Origin: Typhlomys cinereus
Taxonomy: Eukaryota > Chordata > Mammalia > Rodentia > Platacanthomyidae
Direction: 5' to 3'
NCBI GenBank assembly: GCA_023101885.1
Contig: JALPQD010000639.1
Span: forward strand, 1-64,000
Length of the DNA: 64,000 bases
The position numbers and the translations under genes are program-made. Within the stretch, counting starts at the first letter, position 1. The number at the start of each line of letters is the position of its first letter. The notes under the pieces were generated by a model. That model was not told the DNA's origin, did not search any database, and was given only the letters and a program-made list of their open reading frames with translations. This document shows, one piece after another, positions 1 through 13,000 of the stretch.

Positions 1-2603
1 CCTCCAGCAGTGCTTTTGTTACTCAGGATTGTCTTTGCTATCCTGGGTCTTTTGTGCCTCCATATGAACTTTGAGATTGTTTGGTCAACTTCTTTGAAGA
101 ATTGCTTTGGGATTTTGATTGGTATAGCGTTGAATTTGTACGTTGTCTTTGGTAGTATGGTCATTTTTACGATGTTGATTCTGCCAATCCAGGAACATGG
201 AAGGTCTTTCCACCTTCTGGTGTCTTCTGCTATTTCTTTCTTTAGGGTTTTAAAGTTTTCATTGTAAAGGTCTTTTACCTCCTTGGTTAGGTTTACACCA
301 AGGTATTTCATTTTTTTAGGGGCTATAGTAAATGGGATTGTTTCTCTCAAGGCTTTTTCACTTCTTTCATTCTGGGCATATAGGAAGGCCTCTGATTTTT
401 GCACATTTATTTTGTATCCTGCCACCCTGCTGAACTTCTCAATTAGTTCCAGGAGCTTCCTGGTGGAGTTTTTGGGATCACTCAGGTATAAGATCATGTC
501 ATCTGCAAATAGGGATAGTTTGACTTCTTCCTTGCCGATTTGAATCCCTCTTATGTCCCTTTCTTGTCTTATGGCTTCAGCTAAGACTTCAAGTACAATA
601 TTGAATAGAAGTGGTGAGAGTGGACAGCCTTGTCTAGTTCCTGATCGAAGTGGGAATGCTTCCAATTGTTCCCCATTGAGCATAATCCTTGCTGTGGGCT
701 TGTTGTATACAGCTTTTGTGATATTGATAAAGGTTCCTTCCATTCCTACTGTCTCTAGCGTTTTGATCATAAAAGGCTGTTGGATCTTGTCAAAAGCTTT
801 TTTGCATCTATCGAGAGTATCATGTGGTCTTGGACTTTGAACTGGTTTACATGATGAATTACATTTATTGATTTGCATATGTTGAACCAACCTTGTGTGC
901 CGGGGATGAAGCCTACTTGGTCCCCGTGAATGATCTTTTTAATGTGTTTTTGAATCCGATTTGCTAAGACTTTGTTGAGAATCTTTGCGTCTGTGTTCAT
1001 CAGAGAGATCGGCCTATAGTTTTCTTTTTTAAGTGAATCTTTATTAGGTTTTGGGATTAAAACGATATTAGCTTCATAGAAGGAATTTGGTAGTGTTCCT
1101 TCCTTTGTTTGATGGAACAGTTTAAGGAGTATTGGTGTTATTAACTCCTTAAATGTCTGGTAGAACTCTGTGCTGAATCCATCTGGTCCATGACATTTTT
1201 TGGTGGGAAGATTCGAGATTACTTCCTTGATTTCCTCACATGTTATAGGACTACTTAAACAATTCACAACTTCCTGATTCAATTTAGGTAAGTTGTGTTT
1301 ACTTAGAAATTCATCCATCCCTTTTATGTTGTCAAACTTCACAGAGTACAAGTTTTTGAAATGGTGTTATAATTCTCTGGATTTCTTGGGTATCAGTAGT
1401 GATAACTCCATGTTCATTTCTAATTTTGTTAATTTGGGTTTTCTCTCTCTTGCTTTTGATTAATTTAGCTAGGGGTGTATCAATCTTATTGATTTTTTCA
1501 AAGAACCAGCTTTTTGACTGGTTGATTTTTTCTATCGTTTTCTTAATCTCGATTTCAGATATTTCTCCCCTTATTTTGCTAATCTCCCTCTCTTCTACTA
1601 GCTTTTGTGATCAGATTGCTCTAGTTTCCTCTAAAGCTTTAAGCTGCATTGTTAAGTTGTTTATTTCTGATGTTTCCATTTTTTTTGATGTAGGCATTAA
1701 GAGCTATGAACTTACCTCTTAGAACAACTTTCATTGTGTCCCAGAGATTTGGTAAGTTGTATTTTCATTATCATTCACTTTCAGGAAATCTTGAATTTCC
1801 TTTTTAATTTCTTCCTGAATCCAGTTCTCATTCAGCATCATCATGCTAAGTTTCCAGGAGTTAGTGTATTTTCTCTTGTTTGATGTGTTGTGGATGTCCA
1901 GCTTTAGGCCGTGATGATCTGATAGGGCACAGGTTAGAATTTCAACTTTTTTGTACATGTGTGGATTCGTTTTGTGGCCCTTTATGTGATCTATTTTGGA
2001 GAAAGTTCCGTGTGCTGCTGAGAAAAATGTGTATTCTTTGGTGCGTGGGTGAAAAGTTCGATAGAGATCTGTAAGGTCCATTTCTTTAAGGGTTTGATTA
2101 AAGTCCAAAGTGTCTCTGTTAAGCTTTTGACCTGTTGATCTATCCCATGTTGAGAGGGTGGTGTTGAAGTCCCCAAGAATTATTGTTTGGGGGTTGATTT
2201 CTTGCTTTAGACGCTGTAGGGTTTTCTTAATGAATGTGGAGGGGCCCGTATTGGGTGCATATATGTTCAGTATTGTGAAGTCTTCCCGGTGAATTGTACC
2301 TGTAACTAAAATGTAGTATCCATCCGTGTCTCTTATAATTTTCTTTGGTTTGAAGTCCACTTTGTCTGATAGCAAAATGGCTACCCCTGCCTGTTTTCTG
2401 CTTCCATTAGCTTGTAGAATTGTTGACCAGCCTTTTATGTTTACAGCATGCCTATCTTTTGTGGTGAGATGGGTTTCCTGCAGGCAGCAGATTGATGGAT
2501 TGTGATTTTTAATCCAAGTTTGTAATCTGTGTCTCTTGATCGGTGAATTAATTCCATTAACATTTAGTGTTATAATGGAGAAACTATTTTTAATTCCAGA
2601 CAT
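1..2603 (-). pseudogene. L1 ORF2 (endonuclease and reverse transcriptase), partial and disabled
   Basis: ORF2p nicks target DNA and reverse-transcribes L1 RNA. The start ATG is at 2603. The apurinic-type endonuclease domain is open without interruption to about codon 285 and keeps the expected landmarks: NVNGIN, QETHL, NIYAPN, GDFNT, SKIDHI and SDHHG. A one-base loss near 1750, compared with copy 2, then shifts the frame. The reverse transcriptase region reads in pieces: 1351-767 holds [22 protein letters not shown] and HMILSIDA. The catalytic FADD signature is encoded near 500-520. The C-terminal cysteine-rich region is off the window. The endonuclease is intact by eye but the whole protein cannot be made. 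Confidence 0.93.
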
Positions 2604-2653
2604 TTATTATGTTTTGTAGGTTTTTTAAGTATATTGCTTCACTTTTAATGGTG

Positions 2654-3718
2654 TTATACTTGCCTTCTGTTCTCCTGGATATGCCTGTTTTTTTCTTCAC
2701 GCTTGAGTATCATTTCTAGCATTTTTTGAAGGCCTGGTTTGGTGGACATGTATCCCTTCAAGTTGTCTTTGTGCTGGAAAACTTTTCTTTCTCCCTCGAT
2801 CATGACTGATAATTTTGCAGGGTAAATCATCCTGGGTTGACATTTTTGCTCATTCAATACTTGAAGTATGTCTCTCCAAGCTCTTCTTGCTTTTACTGTT
2901 TCGACTGAGAAGTCATTTGTTATTTTAATAGGTTTACCTTTAAAAGTGACTTGTTTTTTCTCCCTTGAAGCCTTCAGCACCAGTTCTTTATCTTGAATAT
3001 GGAGTGTTTTGACTATTATTTTCCATGGCTAGCTTCTGTTTTGGTCATATCTGTTTGGGGTGCAGAATGCCTCTTGTATATGGATGGGCCTGTCTTTTTT
3101 TAGATGAGGAAAGTTTTCCTTGATGATCGTTTGAAAAATTTCCTCAGGGGTGGTATTTTGAGATTCTTGCTCTGGTATTCCATGAATACGCATGTTAGGC
3201 TTCTTCAGGGTGTCCCATATCTCCTGGATATTTCTCTCAAGTATCTTTTTGGCTTTAACAACCTCTTCCATTGAGCTGGTTAGTACTCCCACTTTATCTT
3301 CAAGGTCTGAAATTCTGTTTTCTGCTTCGTTAGTTCTGCTGATAAGACTCTCTGTGGAGTTCTGGGTTGAAGATAACTTGTCTTTTAGCTCAGTTTTAAA
3401 CTCTGCTTGAGTCTGTTTTAACTGCTCTATGCCAGTTTTTGTTTCTTGCACTGTTTTTCTCAACTCCTCCAAATGTCTGTTGTGTTCCTCTTCAAAGCGA
3501 TTGATTCGATTATGTAATTCCTCCCTGATTTCCTCTTTCATAGTATTGAACATGGTAATGATCATATTTTGAAGGTCGTTGTCCTAGGTCAGGGTTTCTT
3601 GGCCATTTTCCATGGGTTTGTTCTGGTTGGAGTCTAACATTATGGGATTAATTCCTTCAGTGGGAGATTTGTTTACTTGAGTGTTGTTTCTCATGGATTT
3701 GCACTTTGACTTTGGCAT
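2654..3718 (-). pseudogene. L1 ORF1 (RNA-binding chaperone), disabled
   Basis: ORF1p is the trimeric nucleic-acid chaperone that coats L1 RNA. The frame is 1065 nt (355 codons) from the ATG at 3718-3716 to the stop at 2654, the same length as in copy 2. A glutamate- and glutamine-rich coiled coil occupies roughly residues 50-150. An RRM-like region with an MRIHGIPE motif follows, then a C-terminal domain containing VTFKGKPIKITNDFS and ending near EKNRHIQENRRQ. Two in-frame amber codons interrupt it. One is near 3583, before the coiled coil, where a Gln codon appears changed. The other is at 3031-3029, just after DQNRS and between the RRM and the C-terminal domain. The second is shared with copy 2. 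Downstream sequence stays in the same frame, so these are nonsense changes, not frameshifts. Confidence 0.93.
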
Positions 3719-3939
3719 TGTCGTTTTAACTCTTAAGATCTTCTTTTAATTTCTGTGCGTTTTTCACTAAACTAAATTATTTGGCCTGGGGTTCTGGGGG
3801 TGGGCGCGGGCGGAGGTTACCTAGGTCGCGGTGAGGCCTGGCTGGACAGCGCGCGCGTCCTGGGCAGTGGAGTGGAGGAAAGGGGATCTCACACTTTTCT
3901 ATGAAAGATTATTAAGGACTATTATGAAAAAAGTTGAAT

Positions 3940-4545
3940 TCATGGTGAATTAGTCCTTGTTAATAAAGCAGTAACAATGTTTATTTTGGCTCATGGTTCT
4001 GAAAATATGAGATAAAAGGTTCTAACTGTTGATAGTCTTCTTGCTAGTAAAGTCATAAAATAGGATAGCATTTTACATATTAGGAGACAAGGAGCTTGTG
4101 TGTGTGTTTGTGAATGTGTGTTTGTATTGTATGTGTATATATGTCTGTTAGTATGTGTTTATGGTATGTATGTATGATATATGTGTGTTTGTATGCTGTG
4201 TGGGGTGTGTGTGTGTGTGTGATATGTGAGGTGGTATGTGTGCTGTGTGTGTGTGGTGTATTAGTGTATGAGGCATGTGCGTGCATGTGGGCTGTGTATG
4301 GTTTGTGTGTATATAAATGTGTTTATGGAGATGGCAGTGCATGTGTGCACACATTCCCTTTCTCTTCTGGAAAAGTCACCAATATTAATTGATGAGGGAC
4401 GGGTTCACCTATATGACCTTATACCATTCTTATCATCTTCTAATGCTACTGTCTTCAGATCATGTTCTCACCTTCTTAACCGCCATGGGGATTATTAAAT
4501 TCCACCATGAATTTTTGAATAGAACAAGCCATATTCAAACCATAG
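3940..4545 (-). mobile_element. MaLR-like LTR relic, antisense, carrying a TG-rich microsatellite
   Basis: The left end (about 3960-4000, with TTTATTTTGGCTCATGGTTC) and the right end (about 4400-4545, ending near a CATAGCA motif) resemble the antisense sequence of mammalian MaLR/MLT-type LTRs. The element is old and interrupted in the middle by TG-rich sequence. The family assignment is from memory of the general consensus and is tentative. Confidence 0.45.
4094..4335. repeat. Imperfect TG/TATG-rich microsatellite
   Basis: About 240 bp of alternating purine-pyrimidine sequence, mostly TG with TATG and TGTA variants. It creates long spurious reading frames rich in Cys/Val on one strand and His/Thr on the other. 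No coding potential is implied. Confidence 0.9.
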
Positions 4546-7500
4546 CATGTGGAGATGGATGTGAGGTTCGTTGTAAGGGACATTGTGTTGATCAGATAGG
4601 GAGATGTCTATATGGTATGGTAACAAGGAAGATGGAGTTTGATCGAATTTTATTGACTATATAATGGAGTCAGAGGGAGTTAAGGATTAAAAAGGGTATA
4701 TGGAAATGAGAATTAGGTTCATTCTGTGTTCATTAGCACATCTACTAGATAATAAGATGATGCTGAAAATGGTACTGGTGATAGTTAACAGTGATGGGCA
4801 TGGAGATAACATGCTCACGTAACATTGGAGCAGAGATCATGGCCTGGGAACCATCTGTTTCTGTGGACTTGGAGGCTTAACAAATGCCCCAGAGGGAAAA
4901 GCCCTTAAACCAAGGCAAGGGAGGCTGTGGAGCAGTGCTCTGAGATGCCATCACAGCAGAGCAAACCCAACATTGCTGCTTGCTGCCTTGTTCTTAAACC
5001 TGTGTTTAAATCAGCAAATGAATGGATTAGATTTAAAAAATAATGCGAGTGGGAATTGGAAGAAGACCAGCTTGGCTGGGAGCACCTTAAGGTTTCCGAT
5101 ATCCTGTGTGTTTGAGAGCACTGATCTCTTTTGATGAAATATGTCCTATGGCCACTTAGCGATCTTCTGGTTGTGTTTCTAGATTCCATGCAACTGAGTG
5201 AGTGAGAAATTTATTTGTGGCTTTTAGTTTTAAATTTAGAATTAATTCTTGGCAGGTTGACTTACAAGAATAATATAGAACACATGTCATGCTCAAAATG
5301 CTGGTTTGACCTTTTTTGTGTGTGTTTGTTCTGATAAGGCCACACAAACAGCATTGTACTCATTCTATCAATGAGTTACAATGAGACATGCAGTCAAACA
5401 GACACTGGTGCGTGTGGACTGACCAAATGAATTCCTAAGCAGAGAGGAGGAGTTACCATTTGAGCACAGGCACCCCCAGTCTCTTAGCTCAGATTCCCTT
5501 CTGAGGATCCCTGTAAATGGTGGCTCATTACAGAGAATATAGTAAGCAAACAGTTTGGGGGCCAATACTTGTTATGACCTCTGAGAGAAGCAGCAGTGGT
5601 CAGCCTTTTGCAACAGGAAGAGAAAAGCCTACAGGCAGATGGGAGGAAGAAACAAGCTGGAACATGCACTGCAGACTCAGTGGAGAAAATTGCTTAAGCC
5701 TGCCTTCCTGACTCTTCTCTTCAGTCTTTTTAAAGATGAAAACAAGTAGAACCAACTGCTGGATTATCATATATCTACCATACTGCTGGCAAAGTTGCCG
5801 CTTACACTGTCTTACAGTTTTTACATGATTCTATTATACTTTCCATTTCAGGTTGAGTTGAGATTCTTTTTTAAAATCCAACTGGAAAGAATGACGTGGA
5901 ACATGCACTTTGTACAGGGAACAGCACTTGTGGGAATATATGTTGTTTCACTTGGCATACTGACTCAACACTTTTCTTTTCAGGAAGTGATTATTGAAAG
6001 ACAGCCATGACTAGACAATGCACAGCCATCAGAAGAGTGTAGGTGTCTTATCTGAAGTTGAGTCTCAACATGAACTAGAAGCCACATGTGTGGGCTGGAA
6101 AATCTATGTTGATCAGAGACTGCGGTTGACTTGGTAATAGGACTAGACTAAGACTTGTGTAAGAAAACAAAATTCCCTTTACTTCTCTTGAAATTATTTC
6201 TCAAAAACATTAGCCTGAAATCTACTTGAATCATTATTCATATTTCTGTTAGGGGAAAATTTTCTATATTATTTGGTCTTTGTGGTAATTAAGGTGTCCT
6301 TGCTTCTAACTTTACATTTCTGTAAAAACTAGCAGAGATAAATCAATTTAAAAGGGGAAAGATTACCCAAAACATTTAATCCTAAGGCTAAATTTTATCA
6401 GCAAAGATAGAAAAGAAATGCATATTGTTTCTCATATGTTTAAATACTGTTAATAATGGCATAATAGTTATTATGCAGTATGTGACTTGCTTATTTTAAA
6501 TGTCTATTCAGTTTGGTTGAAATGCATTCAAAGATGAAAGTCAGTAACCTTCTGTTTCCTTTGCTCTGTTCTCTTAACCTTCCCAGTGGCTCACAGCTAC
6601 TCACCTGACAGTTACCTGAGGTATCATAAAGACTTCAGTGGAAGCCTTGAAAAGATACGTTTGAAACCATTTTTCCTTTGAAGTCTACAAAATTTCTAGA
6701 CTGTGTAGTTCTGTGTTTTCTCTCACTCTGACAAGTGACAGAAATCATCGTCTGTTTTGTTTTTCCAAGACCTTGAAAAATATTCTTCATAATAAACATC
6801 TTTTAGATACAACTTGTTGTTTGAAAGAAGGGTTTAAAGGTTCCCAATACGCAGAATTGGTGATATTTGAGAAACTAAATTTTAATTTCCCTGATTCAAT
6901 TTTTATACATTGAATATACATATCAAACTAGAACACTGTACCCTATATAAGCACTGATCTCATCTATCTCTTTCAAGAAAAAAAGGAAATCACATTTTTT
7001 AACTTACCTTCCTTTTGAGGGGAGGAAACTGAAGAAAACCCAAATGTAAATATGGTGAGTGATAGTAAAGACTATAACAGTTCTTTGCTCAGTACGTATG
7101 TACTGCACACATATTTATATTTCATCCTTCCTCCTTTTAAAATAGAAATATTTGTATAATTGATGAGCATTAATTACCTCTCTAATAATCAGAGATGAAT
7201 GTCGATTGACTGCATTGATACTCCAGGAAATAGTCTAGAAACTCATCGGGACAGCACTCTCAGAAGTTAGAGGGATTTGTTTTAAGCATGACATGAAATA
7301 AATTAAATTTCTTGCACAAACTTAAAAACCAAAACATCGTATAGCTCTCTGTTTTGGACCCAACCTGTCTCTGTCTATTTGGATAAAAACTATTGGATGC
7401 ACATTTTTTTGGTGAGCTGTCCACATTGAAGCATGAAAACAGATGTGTTTCTGCTATTTTCATTATTAGGGAAACAAAAGCAGCTGTGCAGGTCTTGTGT

Positions 7501-8130
7501 GCAAAGAAAGCTCTCAGTGAGACCCTTGCACTGAGGGAGTTGGAAAAGCTAGCAGCGTGGAGCAGGATTTCACAGGACTGTCTTCATACAAGGCCATTGG
7601 ACTCTGTCCAGGGCTCCTGTCTATATTGGAGCTGGAGGATCAGTGTTCTGAGATGTCAAAGTTCCACATGTGAGTGCACGCCAATGCTTTGTACAGTCAC
7701 TCGACCTTAATTTACAAGAAAGACTCTTTTAGAATTACACTTAGTCACAATTTGAGGTCCCCTCATTTAAAATAGAAGTGTTACTTATTGTATTTGTATG
7801 GTGACAGGTAAACAGCAAGAATAGTGCTTTTGTGTACTTCTGCTAAGCCTATCTGGGCAAGGGCAGCCAAATGCGTGTTTTCTAGACACAATACACAGTG
7901 GGGAGGAAAACCAGCATATTTAGTGAAAGAAAAAATAAATCAAAGTATAAAAACAGTCTTCCTTTATGCACTTGCAGGACTGACAGTAACCAGATGGCAA
8001 TTTTTTTTTTTTGCATCAAATTGGTGTTTTATGTGCAGAAGAGCTATTTTAGGTCCAGTTAGGAAAATTCGTAGCAGAAGTTCACTTGTCTTGAGGTTTT
8101 ATTTCCTTCTGGTGCTTGTGTTTGTGAATG
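4546..8130. other. Unassigned non-coding stretch
   Basis: I see no gene and no confidently recognised repeat. Reading frames are short and lack protein-like features. One weak splice-acceptor-like tract (6560-6588, pyrimidine-rich, ending CCCAG) precedes an open stretch that ends at 6681, but the donor after it is poor. It is AT-rich sequence of intron or intergenic type. Confidence 0.5.
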
Positions 8131-8345
8131 GTTGTGTGTATGGGAAAGGTTCTTTTGTGTGCATGTGTGGAGGGCTCCTTGTGTAGGTAAGAGCTTTTCT
8201 TGCTTTTACATGAGTTATCCCTTGGGAAACAAAGCAAAACCACCACAAAAGAGAACAAAATGTGAGAAATTGGATTTTTTTTTTTTTCTGTTGCTCTGGT
8301 CTAAAGTTTGAACAAGAATCACACAGATGACCAGGGTTAAGAAAC
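8130..8345. repeat. Diverged duplicate A (partner at 16262-16465)
   Basis: This segment shares a recognisable order of motifs with 16262-16465: GGAAAG then TTCTTTTGTGT, GGAGGGCTCC, a CTTTTC block, AGTTATCC, a run of AAC/AAA units, AATGTGA, and an ACTGGATTTT-like block. Divergence is substantial. The pair flanks the full-length L1 at 9057-15374. Confidence 0.5.
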
Positions 8346-9038
8346 ACAGAACCACTGCAAAGGGTGTGTTCTGGAAATTTTGAGCCTACATACTTGCTGA
8401 TAGTGTCTTGAGAAACTCTCTGAAGCAGAGGAATTTAAATGGGCTGTAGATAATCAAAAAAGTCAGTGCATTGGAAAAAGTACTTTTTGCTTTAAAATCA
8501 AGCCCTCATGCTTTCTTAAGGTAACTGCAAACCTATCTGCTGTGGTCTTAGAAGTTGCATGTGAGCTATTGCTGCAGGTGAGTCTGATAAGTATAAGGCG
8601 CCTTAGAAGATTTGTGTTCACTTTCATAAGCCCATGGGAGCCAGAATCTTCTACAACCTTTTCATTTGTTCTTCCTCTTTTCATAAATTTTGAAAGACTC
8701 AGCATAGGAGACAGTGACAGGATCCAGTGACAGGAGACTGAGGAAGAAGAGTAAATTTAGACCTGGTTTCCGAAAAGCCTCTGCCCACCCAAGCCACTGG
8801 GGACAGCTATTCACGGTGAGCATTTCTTTTCCGTGTAAATATTTCTGATATCACAAGTTCAGTTCAAATGCTAAATGTTAGTTTCCTGACATTCCCCTTC
8901 TCTCCTCCTCCTCCTCCTTCTTTCTCTTGTGTTCTTGGCTTTAGAAGGTGCTCCTCACAGCTGATGTTCAATCGATCTTAATGTGAGAAAAGTGGTTTCA
9001 CATTGCAACCATGAACTGGTTATTGGACATGCTGGTTC
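8346..9038. other. Unassigned flank left of the full-length L1
   Basis: No gene is visible. There is a pyrimidine-rich CTCCTC tract near 8895-8935. The stretch ends at the L1 target-site duplication. Confidence 0.5.
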
Positions 9039-9056
9039 AACAGTTGATCAACTCTT
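9039..9056 (-). repeat. L1 target-site duplication, 3' copy
   Basis: AACAGTTGATCAACTCTT is repeated exactly at 15375-15392. It borders the A-rich tail of the L1, which reads as T-rich sequence on this strand. The core AGTTGATCAACT is a 12-bp palindrome. Confidence 0.95.
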
Positions 9057-10078
9057 TTTTTTATTATTAATATATTTTTTATTATTATTTCAGCTCATAC
9101 AAACTTAATAGGTACACCAGTTCCCTCCCTCCCTCCTCCTCCCCCCGTACTCCCTGCTCCCCCTCTCCACCCTCCTCCCTCCTCATCCCCCAATGCCTCC
9201 TGCCCCAATTCCCAGAGAGTCCTTTCTTGTGCATGCCTGATTTTCCTCTGGGCCCTCCTCTCCGATGACGTACAAGGACCCAGTGGCCTTTCCCTGAACC
9301 CTTTCCCGTGTTCCCCTTAGGTAGAGGAACACTGCAGTGGCTGGAATCCTTTGCCTCCAAGGATCTTGGTGCCTTTAGCAGATGCTAGACTTTGTGAGGT
9401 CAACAGTGTGTTGGACAATGCGCAGGGCATGCAAAGTCCAATTATGATTGCTTCAGCCCTAACTTGTATGGAGTATCTTACATATCATTGCTCCTCCCAT
9501 CCTTTTGCTCTTACACGCTTACCGCCCCCTCTTCCGCAAATTTCCCTGAGCTTCAAGATGGGGAGAGATAAGCTGGCCTAGTTCTAGGTGGTTGATATAG
9601 AGTCTCTGAAGTTCTGGATTGTGGTTTGTTGATTTTCTTTTGCAGTTATGCTGCTCCTGCAATGCCCTTCACTCCATCCTGGTGGGCATTGTATGTTACC
9701 CCCTGGCCAGAGACAAAAAGCTGTTAAACTAGAGTCTTGTGATAAAAGCACATTCAAAGGTAGATGTAATAAAAGTGGGAAACCACAGTGAGGGAGGGGT
9801 CTATTACCCATTTGCAAAATGGTTACTTTTTATCTGCCAGACTATATGCCCTCCTCTTCGGGTGAGATCATACGCCCTCAGTAGTAAATGATCAGGAACA
9901 AAAGTCTGTGAACTTAATCAGATGTCTCATTACTTATTTGGGTCCTTGATGGAAGCCTATTTTCTCTGCTGTGACATGGTCCCTTCTCTCCTTGTTTCTG
10001 GTGTGGCCCTCCTACCCCATCCCTCCTGTTCATAATGCTTGCAATCACTGTCTCTAGGTGGGCTGGGTGGGTTTGGTA
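9057..10078 (-). other. L1 copy 2 3' UTR and A-rich tail
   Basis: About 1 kb between the ORF2 stop and the A-rich tail. The tail on the minus strand is an A/T mix of AATAATAA type with AATAAA signals (9057-9090). A strand-asymmetric polypurine tract at about 9114-9200 reads as runs of GGGA and GGAGG on the minus strand. Rodent L1 3' UTRs are known for such tracts. The same 3' UTR occurs as a fragment at 55795-56168. Confidence 0.9.
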
Positions 10079-13000
10079 CTAGGAGCCACCTACTAGGGAG
10101 TACATACGGCACTTAATTTTCTGGGTCTGGGATACTTCACTTAATATAATTGTTTCTAATGACATCCATTTCCCAGCAAATTCCAGTAATTCATCATTTT
10201 TGATGGCTGAGTAGTACTTCATTGTATAAATGTACCACAGTTTCCTTATCCACTCATCAACTGTTGGACATTTGGGCTGATTCCATGACTTTGCTATTGT
10301 AAACAGTGCTGCTATGAACATGGTCGTACTTGTGCTATCGAGATGAACCTCTGCTATATGGGGGGTTATTCCCAAAAGTGGAATAGCAGGGTCATATGGC
10401 ATTTCAATCCTTAATTTCTTTAAGAATCTCAAGATGGCTCGCCAGAGTGGCTGTATGAGCCTGCATTCCCACCAGCAATGTAGGAGAGTTCCCCTCTCTC
10501 CACATCCTCTCCAGCAGTTGGTGTTGTTTGTATTGTGGATTTTTGCCATCCTGACCGGGGTGAGATGATATCTCAGGGAAGTTTTGATTTTCATTTCCCT
10601 GATGGCTAAGGAAGTGGAGCATTTTTTCAGATATTTGTTAGACATTTTAATTTCATCCCTGGTAAAGTTTCTTTTAAATTCCAGGGCCCATTTTTAATTG
10701 GGCCATTGTTTTCCTTGGTGTTTAGTTTTCTAAGTTCTTTGTGCACTCTGGACAGCAGAGTTCTATCAGATGTGTGGTTAGTGAAGATTTTCTCCCATTC
10801 TGTGGGTTGCCTTTGAGCTCGCGTTACAATCTCTTTATCTGAACAGAAGCTCTTTAATTTCACAAGATCCCAACTGCTGAGAGTTGGTAGCAGTGACTGT
10901 GCCATTGGATGTCTGTTTAGGAAATGTTGGCCTAGCCCAATCAGCTCAAGGGAGTTCCCTATCCTTTCAACTATGGTTTTTATAGTCTCTAGCCTGATAT
11001 CAAGGTCCTTGATCCATTTGGAATTAAGTCTTGTACGTGGTGACAAGTACGAGTCCAGCTTTAATCTTCTGCATGTGGAGATCCAGTTTTGCCAGCACCA
11101 TTTGTTGAAGATGCTGTTCTTTTTCCATTGGATTCTTTGGGCCCCTTTGTCAAAGACCAAATGGCTGTAACTTTGTGGGCTTATATCTGGGTCTTCAATC
11201 CTTATCCATTGATCTGTGTGTCTATTTTGGAGCCAGGACCAGGCTGTCTTTATAACTATGGATTTGTAGTATAGATTTAGGTTTAGTATGGTAATACCTC
11301 CAGCAGTGTTTTTGTTACTCAGGATTGTCTTTGCTATCTTTGCTGTCTTTTGTGCCTCCATATGAACTTTGAGATTGTTTGGTCAACGTCTTTGAAGAAT
11401 TGCTTTGGAATTTTGATTGGTATAGCGTTGAATCTGTATATTGCCTTTGGTAGGATGATCATTTTTATGATGTTGATTCTGCCAATCCAGGAACAAGGGA
11501 GGTCTTTCCACCATCTGGTGTCTTCTGCTATTTCTTTCTTTGGGGTTTTAAAGTTTTCGTTGTAAAGGTCTTTTACCTCCTTAGTTAGGTGTATACCAAG
11601 GTATTTCATTTTTTTAGGGGCTATAGTAAATGGGATTGTTTCTCTCAAGGCTTTTTCACTTCTTTCATTCTGGGCATATAGGAAGGCCTCTGATTTTGCA
11701 CATTTATTTTGTATCCTGCCACCCTGCCGAACTTCTCAGTTAGTTCCAGAAGCTTCCTGGTGGAGTTTTTGGGATCACTCAGGTATAAGATCATGTCATC
11801 TGCAAATAGGGATAGTTTGACTTCTTCCTTGCCAATTTGAATCCCTCTTATGTCCCTTTCTTGTCTTATGGCTTCAGCTAAGACTTCAAGTACAATATTG
11901 AATAGAAGTGGTTAGAGTGGACAGCCTTGTCTAGTTCCTGATCGAAGTGGGAATGCTTCCAATTGTTTCCCATTGAGCATAATCCTTGCTGTGGGCTTGT
12001 TGTATACAGCTTTTGTGATATTGATAAAGGTTCCTTCCATTCCTACTGTCTCTAGCGTTTTGATCATAAAAGGCTGTTGGATCTTGTCAAAGGCTTTTTC
12101 TGCATCTATCGAGAGTATCATGTGGTCTTGGACTTTGGACTGGTTTACATGATGAATTACATTTATTGATTTGCGTATGTTGAACCAACCTTGTGTGCCG
12201 GGGATGAAGCCTACTTGGTCCCCGTGAATGATCTTTTTAATATGTTTTTGAATCCGATTTGCTAAGATTTTGTTGAGAATCTTTGCGTCTGTGTTCATCA
12301 GAGAGATCGGCCTATAGTTTCTTTTTTAAGTGAATCTTTATTAGGTTTTGGGATTAAAACGATATTAGCTTCATAGAAGGAATTTGGTAGTGTTCCTTCC
12401 TTTGCTATTTGATGGAACAGTTTAAGGAGTATTGGTGTTATTAACTCCTTAAATGTCTGGTAGAACTCTGTGCTGAATCCATCTGGTCCAGGACATTTTT
12501 TGGTGGGAAGACTCCAGATTACTTCTTCAATTTCCTTATATGTTATAGGACTACTTAAACAATTCACAACTTCCTGATTCAATTTAGGTAAGTTGTGTTT
12601 ACTTAGAAATTCATCCATCTCTTTTATGTTGTCAAACTTCACAGAGTATAAGTTTTTAAAATATGATGTTATAATTCTCTGGGTTTCTTGGGTATCAGTA
12701 GTGATAACTCTATGTTCATTTCTGATTTTGTTAATTTGGGTTTTCTCTCTCCTGCTTTTGGTTAATTTAGCTAGGGGTGTATCAATCTTATTGATTTTTT
12801 CAAAGAACCAGCTTTTTGACTGGGTGATTTTTTCTATCGTTTTCTTAATCTCGATTTCAGATATTTCTCCCCTTATTTTGCTAATCTCCTCTCTTCTACT
12901 ACTTTTGTGATCAGATTGCTCTAGTTTCTCTAAAGCTTTAAGCTGCATTGTTAAGTTGTTTATTTCTGATGTTTCCATTTTTTTGACGTAGGCATTAAGA

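Larger units (their letters stand above)
1..3885 (-). mobile_element. LINE-1 retrotransposon, copy 1 (cut by window start)
   Basis: This is a minus-strand non-LTR retrotransposon. Reading leftward from about 3885 there is a short GC-rich 5' UTR piece, ORF1 (3718-2654), a spacer of about 50 bp, and ORF2 from 2603 to the window edge. Base 1 aligns with base 11297 of the second L1 (9057-15374), so roughly the last 2.2 kb of the element lies outside the window. The two copies look about 95% or more identical by eye. The 5' end stops inside the first 5' UTR monomer, and the flank there is unrelated to that of copy 2, so this is a separate insertion. Both ORFs carry stops and frameshifts, so the element is not autonomous. 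No target-site duplication can be checked because the 3' end is missing. Confidence 0.97.

Noticed and set aside
4080..4392. Overlapping Cys/Val-rich and His/Thr-rich open frames on both strands
   Set aside because: They are translations of a TG-rich microsatellite in several frames and have no independent coding evidence.
6589..6681. Possible short exon after a strong pyrimidine tract near 6560-6588
   Set aside because: The nearest donor (GAG|GTATCA) is weak and nothing else supports transcription.
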